64,000 bases of DNA from Streptomyces sp. R41 (GCF_041053055.1 NZ_CP163443.1:2852001-2916000), one strand, 5' to 3'. Numbered from the stretch's first letter, positions 26,419 through 35,466 are shown. The notes: generated from the sequence alone by a model not told the origin. Numbers and translations: made by a program.

Positions 26419-28188
26419 ATGGCAACCACCGAGACCACCGCCACCGCGCGCGGCCTGATCGCGCTCCCCCAGAGCGCCGCCCGCGCCCTCATCGCCTTCG
26501 GCGCCATCGCCACCATCGCCAGCACGTTCATGTCCTGGACCTACACCTCCGATTTCCCCGGGGACCTCACCTACTACGGCTCCCCGGCCGGACTCCAGGT
26601 CCTCGACCTCGTCGCAGGCGCCCTCACCCTCCTCTTCGCGCTCACCCTCTTCAACGTCCGCGGCCTCGGCTGGCTCAACCCGGCAGGCGCCACCCAGCCC
26701 GCCGTCCTCGCCGCCGCCTCCGCGTTCGCCGTCAGCTGGTTCAGCGCCATCGCCATCGCCGTCGACCTCAAGGGCCTCGTCGCCCTCGACCCCGGCGCCT
26801 ACATCGCCGCCATCGGCTCCCTCGTAGCCCTCCTCGGCACGCTGGCACTCCCCAAGCCCGGCGACACCTTCAAGGACTACGTCACCAAGCCCGAGAACAT
26901 CCCCCCGGCAGCCAAACTCCCCGCCTGGGGCGAACGCCTCGTCATCACCGCCGCCACCGCCGTCGCCCTGATCGTCTTCACCTACGGCATCGGCGTCGAC
27001 CCCGACGCAAGCGAAACGTTCCTCGGCTACCTCCTCCTGGTCATCTTCGGCACCTGGTCACTCCTCGCCGCCGGACTCTTCGACCGCTTCGCCGAACTCA
27101 ACGCCCGCCACAAGGGATTCGCCACCTCCATGGCATTCCTCGCAGCGGCGATCTTCCCCTTCGTCGAGAACAACGAACACAACGCCAACCTCGGCGTGAA
27201 CATCCTCGTCGTCGGCACCGTCGCCCTCGGCCTCAACATCGTCGTCGGCCTCACCGGACTCCTCGACCTCGGATACGTCGCCTTCCTCGGCGTCGGCGCC
27301 TACGCCGCCGCCCTCGTCTCCGGCTCCGAGTTCTCCCGCTTCTCCGGCGTCCAGTTCCCCTTCTGGGCCGCCATGCTCACCGGCATGGCCGCATCGCTCG
27401 TCTTCGGCGTCCTCATCGGCGCCCCCACTCTGCGACTGCGCGGCGACTACCTCGCCATCGTCACCCTGGGCTTCGGAGAGATCTTCCGCATCTCCGTCAA
27501 CAACATGGACGGCTCCAGCGGACCCAACCTCACCAACGGCCCCAACGGCATCTCCATGATCCCGGACCTCAAGATCTTCGGGTTCAACTTCGGAAGCACC
27601 CACGACATCGGCGGCATCACCCTCGGCCGATTCGCGAACTACTTCCTCCTGATGCTGCTCATCACCGCACTCGTCGTCATCGTCTTCAACCGCGCCGCCG
27701 ACTCCCGCATCGGCCGCTCCTGGATCGCCATCCGCGAAGACGAGACCGCCGCCACCGCCATGGGCATCAACGGCTTCCGCGTCAAGCTCATCGCCTTCGC
27801 ACTCGGCGCGTCGCTGGCGGGCCTCGCCGGTACCGTCAGCGCCCACGTCGGCTACAGCGTCAACCCGGCCCCGTACCAGTTCGCCGGCTCCGTGCCCCCG
27901 AACTCCGCCTTCCTGCTCGCCGCGGTCGTCCTCGGCGGCATGGGCACGGTGAACGGCCCCATCCTCGGCGCCACGCTGCTCTACCTCCTCCCCGAGAAGC
28001 TCAGCTTCCTCAAGGAGTACCAGCTCCTGGCCTTCGGCATCGCGCTCGTCATCCTCATGCGCTTCCGCCCCGAAGGCATCATCGCCAACCGCCGCCGCCA
28101 GCTCGAATTCCACGACACCGGCCAACTCGACATCCCCGAACAAGGCCTGCCCGACAGCACCGTCGGCGTCACCAAGGCAGGGGCGTGA
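26419..28188 (+). CDS. livM: Branched-chain amino acid ABC permease LivM, N-terminally extended
   Basis: 589 residues, longer than the 300-420 typical of LivM. The C-terminal 330 residues are the permease (GLNIVVGLTGLLDLGYVAFL, GAPTLRLRGDYLAIVTLGFGE, RSWIAIREDETAATAMGING). The first 220 residues add extra membrane helices. ATG 26419 lies about 10 nt after AGGG; a GTG at 26410 overlapping the livH stop (GTGA) is an alternative with translational coupling. It pairs with LivH. Confidence 0.93.
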   Translation: MATTETTATARGLIALPQSAARALIAFGAIATIASTFMSWTYTSDFPGDLTYYGSPAGLQVLDLVAGALTLLFALTLFNVRGLGWLNPAGATQPAVLAAASAFAVSWFSAIAIAVDLKGLVALDPGAYIAAIGSLVALLGTLALPKPGDTFKDYVTKPENIPPAAKLPAWGERLVITAATAVALIVFTYGIGVDPDASETFLGYLLLVIFGTWSLLAAGLFDRFAELNARHKGFATSMAFLAAAIFPFVENNEHNANLGVNILVVGTVALGLNIVVGLTGLLDLGYVAFLGVGAYAAALVSGSEFSRFSGVQFPFWAAMLTGMAASLVFGVLIGAPTLRLRGDYLAIVTLGFGEIFRISVNNMDGSSGPNLTNGPNGISMIPDLKIFGFNFGSTHDIGGITLGRFANYFLLMLLITALVVIVFNRAADSRIGRSWIAIREDETAATAMGINGFRVKLIAFALGASLAGLAGTVSAHVGYSVNPAPYQFAGSVPPNSAFLLAAVVLGGMGTVNGPILGATLLYLLPEKLSFLKEYQLLAFGIALVILMRFRPEGIIANRRRQLEFHDTGQLDIPEQGLPDSTVGVTKAGA

Positions 28189-28193
28189 CCCAC

Positions 28194-29084
28194 ATGACCA
28201 CCACAACAGCCCCCAGCCCCGTTCTCGAAGCCAGCGGCGTCACCATGCGCTTCGGCGGCCTCACCGCCGTACGCAGCGTCGACCTCACCGTCAACACCGG
28301 CGAGATCGTCGGCCTCATCGGCCCCAACGGCGCCGGCAAGACGACCTTCTTCAACTGTCTGACCGGCCTGTACATCCCCACCGAGGGCAAGGTCTCCTAC
28401 AAAGGCAAGGTCCTCCCGCCCAAGCCCCACCTGGTCACCAGCGCCGGCATCGCGCGAACCTTCCAGAACATCCGGCTCTTCGCCAACATGACCGTCCTGG
28501 AAAACGTCCTCGTAGGCCGCCACACCCGGACCAAGGAAGGCCTCTGGTCGGCCCTCCTCCGCGGCCCGGGCTTCCGCAAGGCGGAGGCCGCGTCCCGCGA
28601 ACGCGCCATGGAACTGCTGGAGTTCATCGGCCTCGCCCACAAGGCCGACCACCTCTCCCGCAACCTCCCCTACGGCGAACAGCGCAAGCTGGAGATCGCG
28701 CGAGCGATGGCGAGCGAGCCGGGGCTGTTGCTCCTCGACGAGCCCACCGCGGGCATGAACCCCCAAGAAACGCGGGCAACGGAGGAGTTGGTCTTCGCCA
28801 TCCGCGACAGGGGTATCGCCGTCCTCGTCATCGAGCACGACATGCGCTTCATCTTCAACCTGTCGGACCGCGTCGCCTGCCTCGTCCAGGGCGAAAAGCT
28901 CGTCGAGGGAACGTCGGAGGTCGTCCAGGGCGACGAACGCGTCATCGCCGCGTACCTCGGTGAGCCGTTCGAAGGCGCCCCCGGCGACGAGGAAGTCGCC
29001 GAAGTCGAAGCCGCCGAGGCCGCGGAGGGCGCCGAGGCCTCTGAGGCAGAGAGCACCACCAGCAAGGAAGGAACCGCCCAGTGA
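28194..29084 (+). CDS. livG: Branched-chain amino acid ABC ATPase LivG
   Basis: 296 residues. Walker A GPNGAGKTT, Q-loop ARTFQNIRLF, a degenerate signature loop LPYGEQRKLEIARAM, Walker B LLLLDEPTAGMNP and H-loop VLVIEHD are all present. The last 35 residues are an unusual acidic Glu/Ala tail (EVAEVEAAEAAEGAEASEAE). ATG 28194 is preferred by ribosome-site spacing; GTG 28185 overlapping the livM stop is possible. It drives transport together with LivF. Confidence 0.94.
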   Translation: MTTTTAPSPVLEASGVTMRFGGLTAVRSVDLTVNTGEIVGLIGPNGAGKTTFFNCLTGLYIPTEGKVSYKGKVLPPKPHLVTSAGIARTFQNIRLFANMTVLENVLVGRHTRTKEGLWSALLRGPGFRKAEAASRERAMELLEFIGLAHKADHLSRNLPYGEQRKLEIARAMASEPGLLLLDEPTAGMNPQETRATEELVFAIRDRGIAVLVIEHDMRFIFNLSDRVACLVQGEKLVEGTSEVVQGDERVIAAYLGEPFEGAPGDEEVAEVEAAEAAEGAEASEAESTTSKEGTAQ

Positions 29085-29797
29085 CCGCACTGCTCGAGGT
29101 CGAAGACCTCAAGGTCGCCTACGGCAAGATCGAAGCCGTCAAGGGCATCTCCTTCACCGTCGAAGCCGGCCAGATCGTCACCCTCATCGGCACCAACGGC
29201 GCCGGCAAGACGACGACCCTGCGCACCCTCTCCGGACTCCTCAAGCCCAGCGCGGGCCGCATCCTCTTCGACGGCAAACCCCTCAGCGGCGTCCCCGCCC
29301 ACAAGATCGTCGCCCTCGGCCTCGCCCACTCCCCCGAGGGACGCCACATCTTCCCCCGGCTGACGATCGCCGAAAACCTCCAACTCGGAGCGTTCCTCCG
29401 CTCCGACAAGGCGGACATCGAAAAGGACATCCAGCGGGCGTACGACCTGTTCCCCATCCTCGGGGAACGCCGCAAGCAGGCGGCGGGCACGCTGTCCGGC
29501 GGCGAGCAGCAGATGCTCGCCATGGGACGCGCGCTCATGTCCCAGCCCAAACTGCTCATGCTCGACGAACCCTCCATGGGCCTCTCGCCGATCATGATGC
29601 AGAAGATCATGTCCACCATCGCCGAACTCAAGGCCTCCGGCACGACCATCCTCCTCGTCGAGCAGAACGCCCAGGCGGCGCTCTCCCTCGCCGACCAAGG
29701 ACACGTCATGGAAGTCGGCAACATCGTCCTCTCCGGCACCGGACAGGACCTGCTGCACGACGAATCCGTACGGAAGGCGTACCTCGGCGAGGACTGA
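29081..29797 (+). CDS. livF: Branched-chain amino acid ABC ATPase LivF
   Basis: 238 residues with Walker A GTNGAGKTTT, signature LSGGEQQMLAMGRAL, Walker B LLMLDEPSMGLSP and H-loop LLVEQN. The GTG start overlaps the livG stop (GTGA), indicating translational coupling. It is the last gene of livKHMGF and is followed by a bidirectional terminator. Confidence 0.95.
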   Translation: MTALLEVEDLKVAYGKIEAVKGISFTVEAGQIVTLIGTNGAGKTTTLRTLSGLLKPSAGRILFDGKPLSGVPAHKIVALGLAHSPEGRHIFPRLTIAENLQLGAFLRSDKADIEKDIQRAYDLFPILGERRKQAAGTLSGGEQQMLAMGRALMSQPKLLMLDEPSMGLSPIMMQKIMSTIAELKASGTTILLVEQNAQAALSLADQGHVMEVGNIVLSGTGQDLLHDESVRKAYLGED

Positions 29798-29814
29798 GTT
29801 CGCTCCGGGTGTAC

Positions 29815-29854
29815 GAAGAGGCCCGCGCCCCATATCGGGGACGCGGGCCTCTTC
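29815..29854. terminator. Bidirectional terminator between livF and the ANTAR regulator
   Basis: GAAGAGGCCCGCGCCCC (29815-29831) pairs with 29837-29854 apart from one unpaired A; the loop is 5 nt. It lies midway between two convergent genes, 17 bp after livF and 20 bp after the ANTAR gene end. Confidence 0.8.
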
Positions 29855-29874
29855 CGCTGTACTGGGGGGCCGGG

Positions 29875-30531
29875 CTAGCCCTTCGCGGACTTCTTCTCCT
29901 CGGCGTCCTGAATGACCGCCTCGGCGACCTGCTGCATGGACATGCGACGGTCCATCGACGTCTTCTGAATCCACCGGAACGCGGCCGGCTCGGTCAGCCC
30001 GTACTCCGTCTGAAGCACCGACTTCGCCCGGTCGACCAGCTTCCGCGTCTCCAGACGCTGCGTGAGATCCGCGATCTCCTTCTCCAGCGCCTTCAGCTCC
30101 GTGAACCGCGACACGGCCATCTCGATCGCCGGCACGACGTCACTCTTGCTGAACGGCTTCACGAGGTACGCCATCGCGCCGGCGTCCCGCGCACGCTCCA
30201 CCAGGTCGCGCTGCGAGAAGGCGGTGAGCATCAGCACGGGGGCGATGGACTCCTCGGCGATCTTCTCGGCCGCCGAGATCCCGTCCAGCTTGGGCATCTT
30301 CACGTCGAGGATCACAAGGTCCGGCCTGTGCTCCCGGGCCAGCTCGACGGCCTGCTCACCGTCACCCGCCTCGCCTACGACGGTGTAGCCCTCTTCCTCC
30401 AGCATCTCTTTGAGGTCGAGACGGATCAGCGCCTCATCCTCGGCGATGACGACGCGGGTCGTCAGCGGAGGCACGTGCGACTTGTCGTCGTCGGGCGCGT
30501 CTACGGGCTGGGGCGACTCGGGGGCGGTCAC
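29875..30531 (-). CDS. ANTAR-domain response regulator (PdtaR-like)
   Basis: 218 residues. The receiver domain (about 27-140) shows VVIAEDEALIRLD, phospho-acceptor Asp in LVILDVKMPKLDG, LTAFSQ and VKPFSK. A coiled segment links to an ANTAR RNA-binding domain (about 145-205; LVDRAKSVLQTEYGLTEPAAF, MDRRMSMQQVAEAVI). ANTAR proteins act as phosphorylation-controlled antiterminators that bind paired hairpins. The cognate histidine kinase is not adjacent, as in mycobacterial PdtaR/PdtaS. Confidence 0.92.
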   Translation of the reverse strand: MTAPESPQPVDAPDDDKSHVPPLTTRVVIAEDEALIRLDLKEMLEEEGYTVVGEAGDGEQAVELAREHRPDLVILDVKMPKLDGISAAEKIAEESIAPVLMLTAFSQRDLVERARDAGAMAYLVKPFSKSDVVPAIEMAVSRFTELKALEKEIADLTQRLETRKLVDRAKSVLQTEYGLTEPAAFRWIQKTSMDRRMSMQQVAEAVIQDAEEKKSAKG

Positions 30532-30607
30532 GGGGGCTCCTCGTTACGGGCCGGGCAGTGCTGCTGCTCAAGAGCCTACCTAGCTGCAGCGCGCTCCGGT
30601 GAACCGG

Positions 30608-30613
30608 TATGCT
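30608..30613 (+). promoter_or_regulatory. -10 element of the tRNA-Leu gene
   Basis: TATGCT lies 16 bp before the mature tRNA 5' end, placing transcription start near 30620. No good -35 hexamer is visible at 16-18 bp upstream. Confidence 0.4.
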
Positions 30614-30629
30614 TCCGGCAGCCACTTAG

Positions 30630-30712
30630 GCCGGGTTGGTGGAACGGCATACACGGAGGTCTCAAACACCTCTGCCCGTGAGGGCTTGCGGGTTCGAATC
30701 CCGCACCCGGCA
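30630..30712 (+). tRNA. tRNA-Leu (anticodon CAA)
   Basis: The acceptor stem GCCGGGT pairs with ACCCGGC and the discriminator is A (30712). The anticodon arm GAGGT-CTCAAAC-ACCTC puts CAA at 30663-30665, which reads UUG. A long variable arm (CCCGTGAGGG) marks a class II leucine tRNA; the T arm is GCGGGTTCGAATCCCGC. CCA is not encoded. UUG is rare in such high-GC genomes. Confidence 0.95.
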
Positions 30713-30726
30713 CAGTTTCCCCACTA

Positions 30727-30762
30727 AGCGGATGTTCACGTTCTCGTGAACGTCCGCTTTTT
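30727..30762 (+). terminator. Rho-independent terminator of tRNA-Leu
   Basis: A 14-bp stem with one G-T pair (AGCGGATGTTCACG, 30727-30740, with 30745-30758), loop TTCT, followed by TTTT. It separates the tRNA from the downstream HTH-LAGLIDADG gene. Confidence 0.9.
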
Positions 30763-30800
30763 CATGCACATGGTGACGATTAGTAACGCAGAGTGTCCGC

Positions 30801-31580
30801 ATGGAACAGCACAGCTCTTCGATTCGCGCCCAGGCTGTCGCACTATTGCGTCAAGGCACCCCCAACCGCGTAGTCGCGGAGCGTCTCAACATCCCGCGCG
30901 GAACCATCGGCTGGTGGCGCAGCGAAGATCGCAGAGCGCACGGCGAATCCTACGAACAACCGACGGACTGCCCCCGCTGCACCGCCCGGGACTTCGACAG
31001 GGTCGCGTACGCCTACTTGCTCGGCCTCTACCTCGGCGACGGCCACATCATCTCGAAGCGCAAGCAGCACCACCTGTCCATCTTCTGCAACGCAACGCAG
31101 ACCGGCCTGATCGCAGCTGCCGAAGAGGCCATGCGAAAGGTGATGCCGCTGCCAAGCGTCAACCAGCGCCACAAGCGGGGCTGCACCGAGGTTAAGTCAT
31201 TCACCAAGCACTGGACATGCATGTTCCCCCAGCACGGCCCCGGCAAGAAGCACGAGCGCCCCATCGTCCTCGAACCCTGGCAGCAGGAAATCGTCGACGC
31301 CCACCCTTGGGAGTTCATCCGCGGTCTCATCCACTCCGACGGCTGCCGCATCACCAACTGGACAACCCGCCTCGTGGGTGGTGAACGCAAGCGCTACGAG
31401 TACCCCCGGTACTTCTTCACCAACGTCTCCGACGACATCCGCCGGCTCTACACCGACACCTTGGACAAGCTCGGCATCCAGTGGACCCACTGCACCCGCA
31501 ACGGGAACCCGTACAACATCTCCGTCGCCAGGAAGGCCTCCGTCGCCCTCATGGACACCCACGTGGGCCCCAAGTACTGA
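30801..31580 (+). CDS. Helix-turn-helix protein with LAGLIDADG homing-endonuclease-like domain
   Basis: 259 residues. Residues 9-40 form a helix-turn-helix (AVALLRQGTPNRVVAERLNI), then a CPRC pair at 57-60. Two LAGLIDADG-like helices follow: AYLLGLYLGDG (71-81) and EFIRGLIHSDG (171-181), each with the acidic residue that binds metal in homing endonucleases. It is free-standing, not inside an intron or intein. It could be an active endonuclease or a domesticated DNA-binding regulator, as in WhiA. It lies 88 bp past tRNA-Leu with no integrase nearby. ATG 30801 has only a weak ribosome site. Confidence 0.75.
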   Translation: MEQHSSSIRAQAVALLRQGTPNRVVAERLNIPRGTIGWWRSEDRRAHGESYEQPTDCPRCTARDFDRVAYAYLLGLYLGDGHIISKRKQHHLSIFCNATQTGLIAAAEEAMRKVMPLPSVNQRHKRGCTEVKSFTKHWTCMFPQHGPGKKHERPIVLEPWQQEIVDAHPWEFIRGLIHSDGCRITNWTTRLVGGERKRYEYPRYFFTNVSDDIRRLYTDTLDKLGIQWTHCTRNGNPYNISVARKASVALMDTHVGPKY

Positions 31581-31686
31581 CCCGCAATATGACCCGTCAC
31601 TGTTCGCCCCGCCCCCGATTGGGAGCTGCCCCAAATCGCGAAGGAACCGTTGACCGGAGTCGGCCCGCGCGGCGATCTTCGGCCGC

Positions 31687-32980
31687 ATGACTCCCATGAA
31701 CCGACGAGGTTTCGTCGCCGCGGCCGCCGGTGCGGCTGCGGCGGCCGTGTCCCTGAATCCGCAGTCCGCTGCCGCATTCGGTGTCCCCAGGACCGGTACG
31801 ACGGATGCCGGTGACTTCGAGGCCGCCGACAGGGGGTTCATCGCCGCGCTGGAACCGGGCGTGGTGAAGAATTCGGCCGGCACCGTGGTGTGGGACAACG
31901 ACGTTCCTCTTCCCTGAGCTGCGTGCCGTCTGTATGGCGGAGAACGCGACGCACACGATGCACAACATCATCACCCTGCGCGGTGCGCAGGTCAGGGACG
32001 CCAAGCAGTGGGCCGCGTATCTGACCGAGTCCATCGGGCTGTACGACGGTCGGGTCGACGTCGCTTTCGCTTCACACCATTGGCCGACGTGGGGGAACGA
32101 GGAGATCGTCGCGCTTGTCGAGCAGCAGCGGGATTTGTACGCGTACATACATGACCAGACCCGGCGGATGCTGAATTCCGGGATGACGGGACGGGAGATC
32201 GTGGAGGAGTTCGTGTTGCCTCCGGCGCTCGCCGAGGTGTGGGCGAATCGGGGTTATTACGGGGCTCTGAGTCATAACGTGAAGGGTATTTATCAGCGTT
32301 ACATGGGGTGGTTCGATGCGAATCCCGCGCATTTGTGGGAGCATCCGCCGGTCGCTGAGGCGAGGCGGTATGTGAGGGCGTTGGGTGGGATGTCGTCCGC
32401 TGTTTCGAAGGCTCGGGGATTTGTTCGGGATGGTGATCTGCGGTTTGCGGCGACTCTGCTCAATCATTGTGTTTTCGCGGAGCCCGATGCCGAGAGGGCG
32501 AAGCAGCTTCTCGCGCGGGTCTACGAGAGGCTGGCGCATGCGACCGAGAATGCCGTGTGGCGGAACTTCTATCTGACTGGCGCGATGGAGCTTCGTGAAG
32601 GGGTGAAGCCGCCGTCGGCTGCGTCGGACAGTTCGGATGTGAGGGCCGCGCTGTCCGTCGATCAGCTGATCGACGCGATGTCGGTGCGCGTCAACGGTCC
32701 GAAGGCCTGGGATCTGGATCTGGCGATCGACTGGTGTCTGCCGGCGCAGGGCAAGTACTGGCATCTGCGGTTGAAGAACGGGGTGTTGACTCACACGGTC
32801 GGCACGGAGGCCAGTGCTTCGGCCGGGCTCACGCTCACCATGACCAAGGTGCAGTTGTTGCAGCTGTTGGCCGGTAAGGGGCTGGGGTCGATTCAGGTCT
32901 CCGGTGACGCGGCGCTGCTCACCAGGTTGTTCTCGGTGATCGTGACGCCGACGGCGGACTTCAACATCGTCACGCCGTGA
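31687..32980 (+). pseudogene. Alkyl/aryl-sulfatase with internal deletion of the metallo-beta-lactamase domain
   Basis: The first frame encodes a Tat signal (MTPMNRRGFVAAAAGAA) and DRGFIAALEPGVVKNSAGTV, ending at a stop at 31915-31917 after VVWDND. In the next frame the sequence resumes with FLFPELRAVCMAENATHTMH and runs to 32980 through the alkylsulfatase dimerisation and SCP2-like substrate-binding regions. Full-length SdsA1-type enzymes have about 250-300 residues between these points, including the zinc HxHxDH motif, which is absent. The joint is near 31897-31905 and shifts the frame. ATG 31934 could still produce the C-terminal 348 residues, without sulfatase activity. Confidence 0.85.
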
Positions 32981-32991
32981 GAAAGCAAACG

Positions 32992-33036
32992 GGGGCCCTC
33001 CGTAAGAACGAGGGGCCCTCCGTAAGAAGGGCCCCT
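32992..33036 (-). terminator. Repeat-containing terminator between the sulfatase remnant and pyk
   Basis: GGGGCCCTCCGTAAGAA occurs at 32992-33008 and 33012-33028, a 20-bp-period tandem duplication. The second copy plus the following GGGCCCCT forms an 8-bp stem (33011-33018 with 33029-33036). It would end pyk transcription. Confidence 0.75.
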
Positions 33037-33044
33037 TTACGCAA

Positions 33045-34475
33045 CTACTTGTCGTCCTCGCCGATGTGGTGGACGCGTACGAGGTTCGTCGAGCCGGAGA
33101 CTCCGGGCGGGGAGCCTGCGGTGATGACGACGATGTCGCCTTTTTGGCAGCGGCCGTACTTGAGGAGGAGTTCGTCGACCTGGTCGACCATGGCGTCGGT
33201 GGAGTCGACGTGGGGGCCGAGGAAGGTTTCGACGCCCCAGGTGAGGTTGAGCTGGGAGCGGGTCGCGGGGTCCGGGGTGAAGGCCAGCAGGGGGATGGGT
33301 GAGCGGTAGCGCGAGAGGCGGCGGACGGTGTCGCCGGACTGGGTGAAGGCGACGAGGAACTTGGCGCCGAGGAAGTCGCCCATTTCGGCGGCGGCTCGGG
33401 CGACGGCGCCGCCCTGGGTGCGGGGCTTGTTGCGTTCGGTCAGGGGTGGGAGGCCCTTGGCGAGGATGTCTTCCTCGGCCGCTTCCACGATCCGCGCCAT
33501 CGTCCTGACCGTCTCGATGGGGTATTTGCCGACGCTGGTCTCGCCGGAGAGCATCACCGCGTCCGTGCCGTCGATGACGGCGTTGGCGACGTCGGAGGCT
33601 TCCGCGCGGGTGGGGCGGGAGTTGTCGATCATCGAGTCGAGCATCTGGGTGGCGACGATGACCGGCTTGGCGTTGCGCTTGGCGAGCTTGATGGCGCGCT
33701 TTTGGACGATGGGGACTTGCTCCAGGGGCATCTCGACGCCGAGGTCGCCGCGGGCGACCATGATGCCGTCGAAGGCGGCGACGATGTCGTCGATGTTGTC
33801 GACGGCCTGGGGCTTCTCCACCTTGGCGATGACGGGGAGGCGTCGGCCTTCTTCGTCCATGATGCGGTGGACGTCGTCGATGTCCTTGCCGCTTCTTACG
33901 AACGACAGTGCGATGACGTCGAAGCCGGAGCGGAGGGCCCAGCGGAGGTCTGCTTCGTCCTTGTCGGAGAGGGCGGGGACGGAGACGGCGACGCCGGGGA
34001 GGTTGAGGCCTTTGTGGTCGGAGATCATGCCGCCTTCGACGACGGCGGTGTGGACGCGGGGGCCGTCGACGGCGGTGACTTCGAGGGTGACTTTGCCGTC
34101 GTCGACGAGGATGCGTTCACCGGGGGTGACGTCGGCCGCGAGTCCTTCGTAGGTCGTTCCGCAGGTCTGGCGGTCGCCTTCGATGCCTTCTTCGACGGTG
34201 ATGGTGAAGGTGTCTCCGCGTTCAAGGAGTACGGGGCCTTCGCTGAAGCGGCCGAGTCGGATCTTCGGGCCTTGAAGGTCGGCGAGGATTCCGACGCTGC
34301 GGCCGGTCTCGTCGGAGGCCTTTCGCACGTGGTGGTAGCGCTCCTCGTGTTCGGCGTAGGTGCCGTGGCTGAGGTTGAAGCGGGCTACGTCCATTCCGGC
34401 TTCGACCAGGGCTTTGATCTGGTCGTACGAGTCGGTGGCGGGGCCCAATGTACAGACGATTTTTGCTCGGCGCAT
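33045..34475 (-). CDS. pyk: Pyruvate kinase
   Basis: 476 residues. Converts phosphoenolpyruvate and ADP to pyruvate and ATP. Motifs include RRAKIVCTLGPATDS at the start, MDVARFNLSHG, the active-site segment VIAKVEKPQAVDNIDDI, and the MVARGDLGVEMPLEQVP signature, with ATQMLDSMIDNSRPTRAEAS. Length is standard. Downstream lie a terminator and the sulfatase remnant; upstream, on the same strand but 211 bp away, is the SIMPL gene. That gap contains an inverted AACAGTTG-type motif near 34553-34568 and no gene. Confidence 0.97.
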   Translation of the reverse strand: MRRAKIVCTLGPATDSYDQIKALVEAGMDVARFNLSHGTYAEHEERYHHVRKASDETGRSVGILADLQGPKIRLGRFSEGPVLLERGDTFTITVEEGIEGDRQTCGTTYEGLAADVTPGERILVDDGKVTLEVTAVDGPRVHTAVVEGGMISDHKGLNLPGVAVSVPALSDKDEADLRWALRSGFDVIALSFVRSGKDIDDVHRIMDEEGRRLPVIAKVEKPQAVDNIDDIVAAFDGIMVARGDLGVEMPLEQVPIVQKRAIKLAKRNAKPVIVATQMLDSMIDNSRPTRAEASDVANAVIDGTDAVMLSGETSVGKYPIETVRTMARIVEAAEEDILAKGLPPLTERNKPRTQGGAVARAAAEMGDFLGAKFLVAFTQSGDTVRRLSRYRSPIPLLAFTPDPATRSQLNLTWGVETFLGPHVDSTDAMVDQVDELLLKYGRCQKGDIVVITAGSPPGVSGSTNLVRVHHIGEDDK

Positions 34476-34686
34476 GGTTCGAGCCTAGGCCTTACCGGCG
34501 GGTAGAGAATTGGTCGTGCGTGACTACCCAACAACCTTTGCGTGAAGAGCTATTGACAACTGTTGAATTGTGCGCGGGTGCGCTCCGATGAGCAGGCCGG
34601 GTTTTGGGCACACCCCGGTCGCATTTATCCATTCGGCCGTGCGACCCCGCGCAGGAGATGCAGTCGGTCACCGAGTGTCACATTGG

Positions 34687-35466
34687 CTACAACTGTGGTG
34701 GTGCCATGGTGAATCGGGCGTTGACCTGGGCGTAGACGTGTTGGCGTTGGGGTTCGAGGTCGAGGGTGGCGGCTTCGTCCTCGATGGGGCCGCCGCCGTA
34801 GGCGGATCTGGTGCGCATGGCGCGGGAGGCCTGGGCTTCGAATGCGTACGGTTGGGCATTTTCGGCGCCGATGTCGGCGAGTTCGACGAGGGCGGACAGG
34901 TGGGTGCCGAGCGCTTCGGCGTATTCGCGGGCGCGTTGGAGGGCTTCCCGGACGGCTTGCTGCCTTGCGGTGCGGTGGGCGGGTGAGTCGGGGCGCAGGG
35001 CCCACCAGGGGCCGTCGACTCGGGTGAGGTCGCGGTCGGCGAGTGCGGTGGTGAGTTCGCCGAGTGCGGTGAAGTCGGTGAGTTCGGCGTTGATGTGGAC
35101 GCGGCCGTGGTAGGTGCGGACACGTTCGCCACGGCCGCGTCTGCTGAGTTCGGGGCTGATGGAGAAGGCGCCGGTTTCCAGGCGTTCGACCGCGTCGCCG
35201 TACGACTTCACGAGGTCGAGGGCGGCGGCGTTGCGGCGGGTGAGGTCGGTGAGGGCTTCGCGGCGGTCCCGGCCGTGGGCCTCGACGGTGATGCCGATGC
35301 GGGCGATTTCGGGGTCGACTTCGAGGTGGGCTTCGCCTCGGACGGCGATGCGGGGGGATTCGGGTGTGCCGTAGGGGACGGCGGGTTGGGGTTCTTGTGA
35401 GGTGGAGTCCGCGGTGGGGGCCATACGTCCCACTCTGTCACTGGGAGGGGTGGTTGTGGTGCTCAC
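34687..35466 (-). CDS. SIMPL (DUF541) domain protein
   Basis: 259 residues. The core (about 40-255) shows the SIMPL pattern: RIAVRGEAHLEVDPEIARIGITVEA, LTRRNAAALDLVKSYGDAVERLETG, and a C-terminal VYAQVNARF strand. No signal peptide is visible, unlike many periplasmic family members, so it is probably cytosolic. The start is uncertain: GTG 35466 or ATG 35424, neither with an ideal ribosome site. Function unknown. It is divergent from the nucleotidase. Confidence 0.8.
   Translation of the reverse strand: MSTTTTPPSDRVGRMAPTADSTSQEPQPAVPYGTPESPRIAVRGEAHLEVDPEIARIGITVEAHGRDRREALTDLTRRNAAALDLVKSYGDAVERLETGAFSISPELSRRGRGERVRTYHGRVHINAELTDFTALGELTTALADRDLTRVDGPWWALRPDSPAHRTARQQAVREALQRAREYAEALGTHLSALVELADIGAENAQPYAFEAQASRAMRTRSAYGGGPIEDEAATLDLEPQRQHVYAQVNARFTMAPPQL

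Noticed and set aside
31934..32980. Intact alkylsulfatase C-terminal gene
   Set aside because: Although open, it corresponds to the C-terminal half only; the N-terminal Tat part is directly upstream in another frame, so a deletion remnant explains both.
30630..33036. Integrated mobile element at tRNA-Leu
   Set aside because: No integrase, no second copy of the tRNA 3' end was noticed as attachment site, and the tRNA has its own terminator; the HTH-LAGLIDADG gene alone is insufficient.
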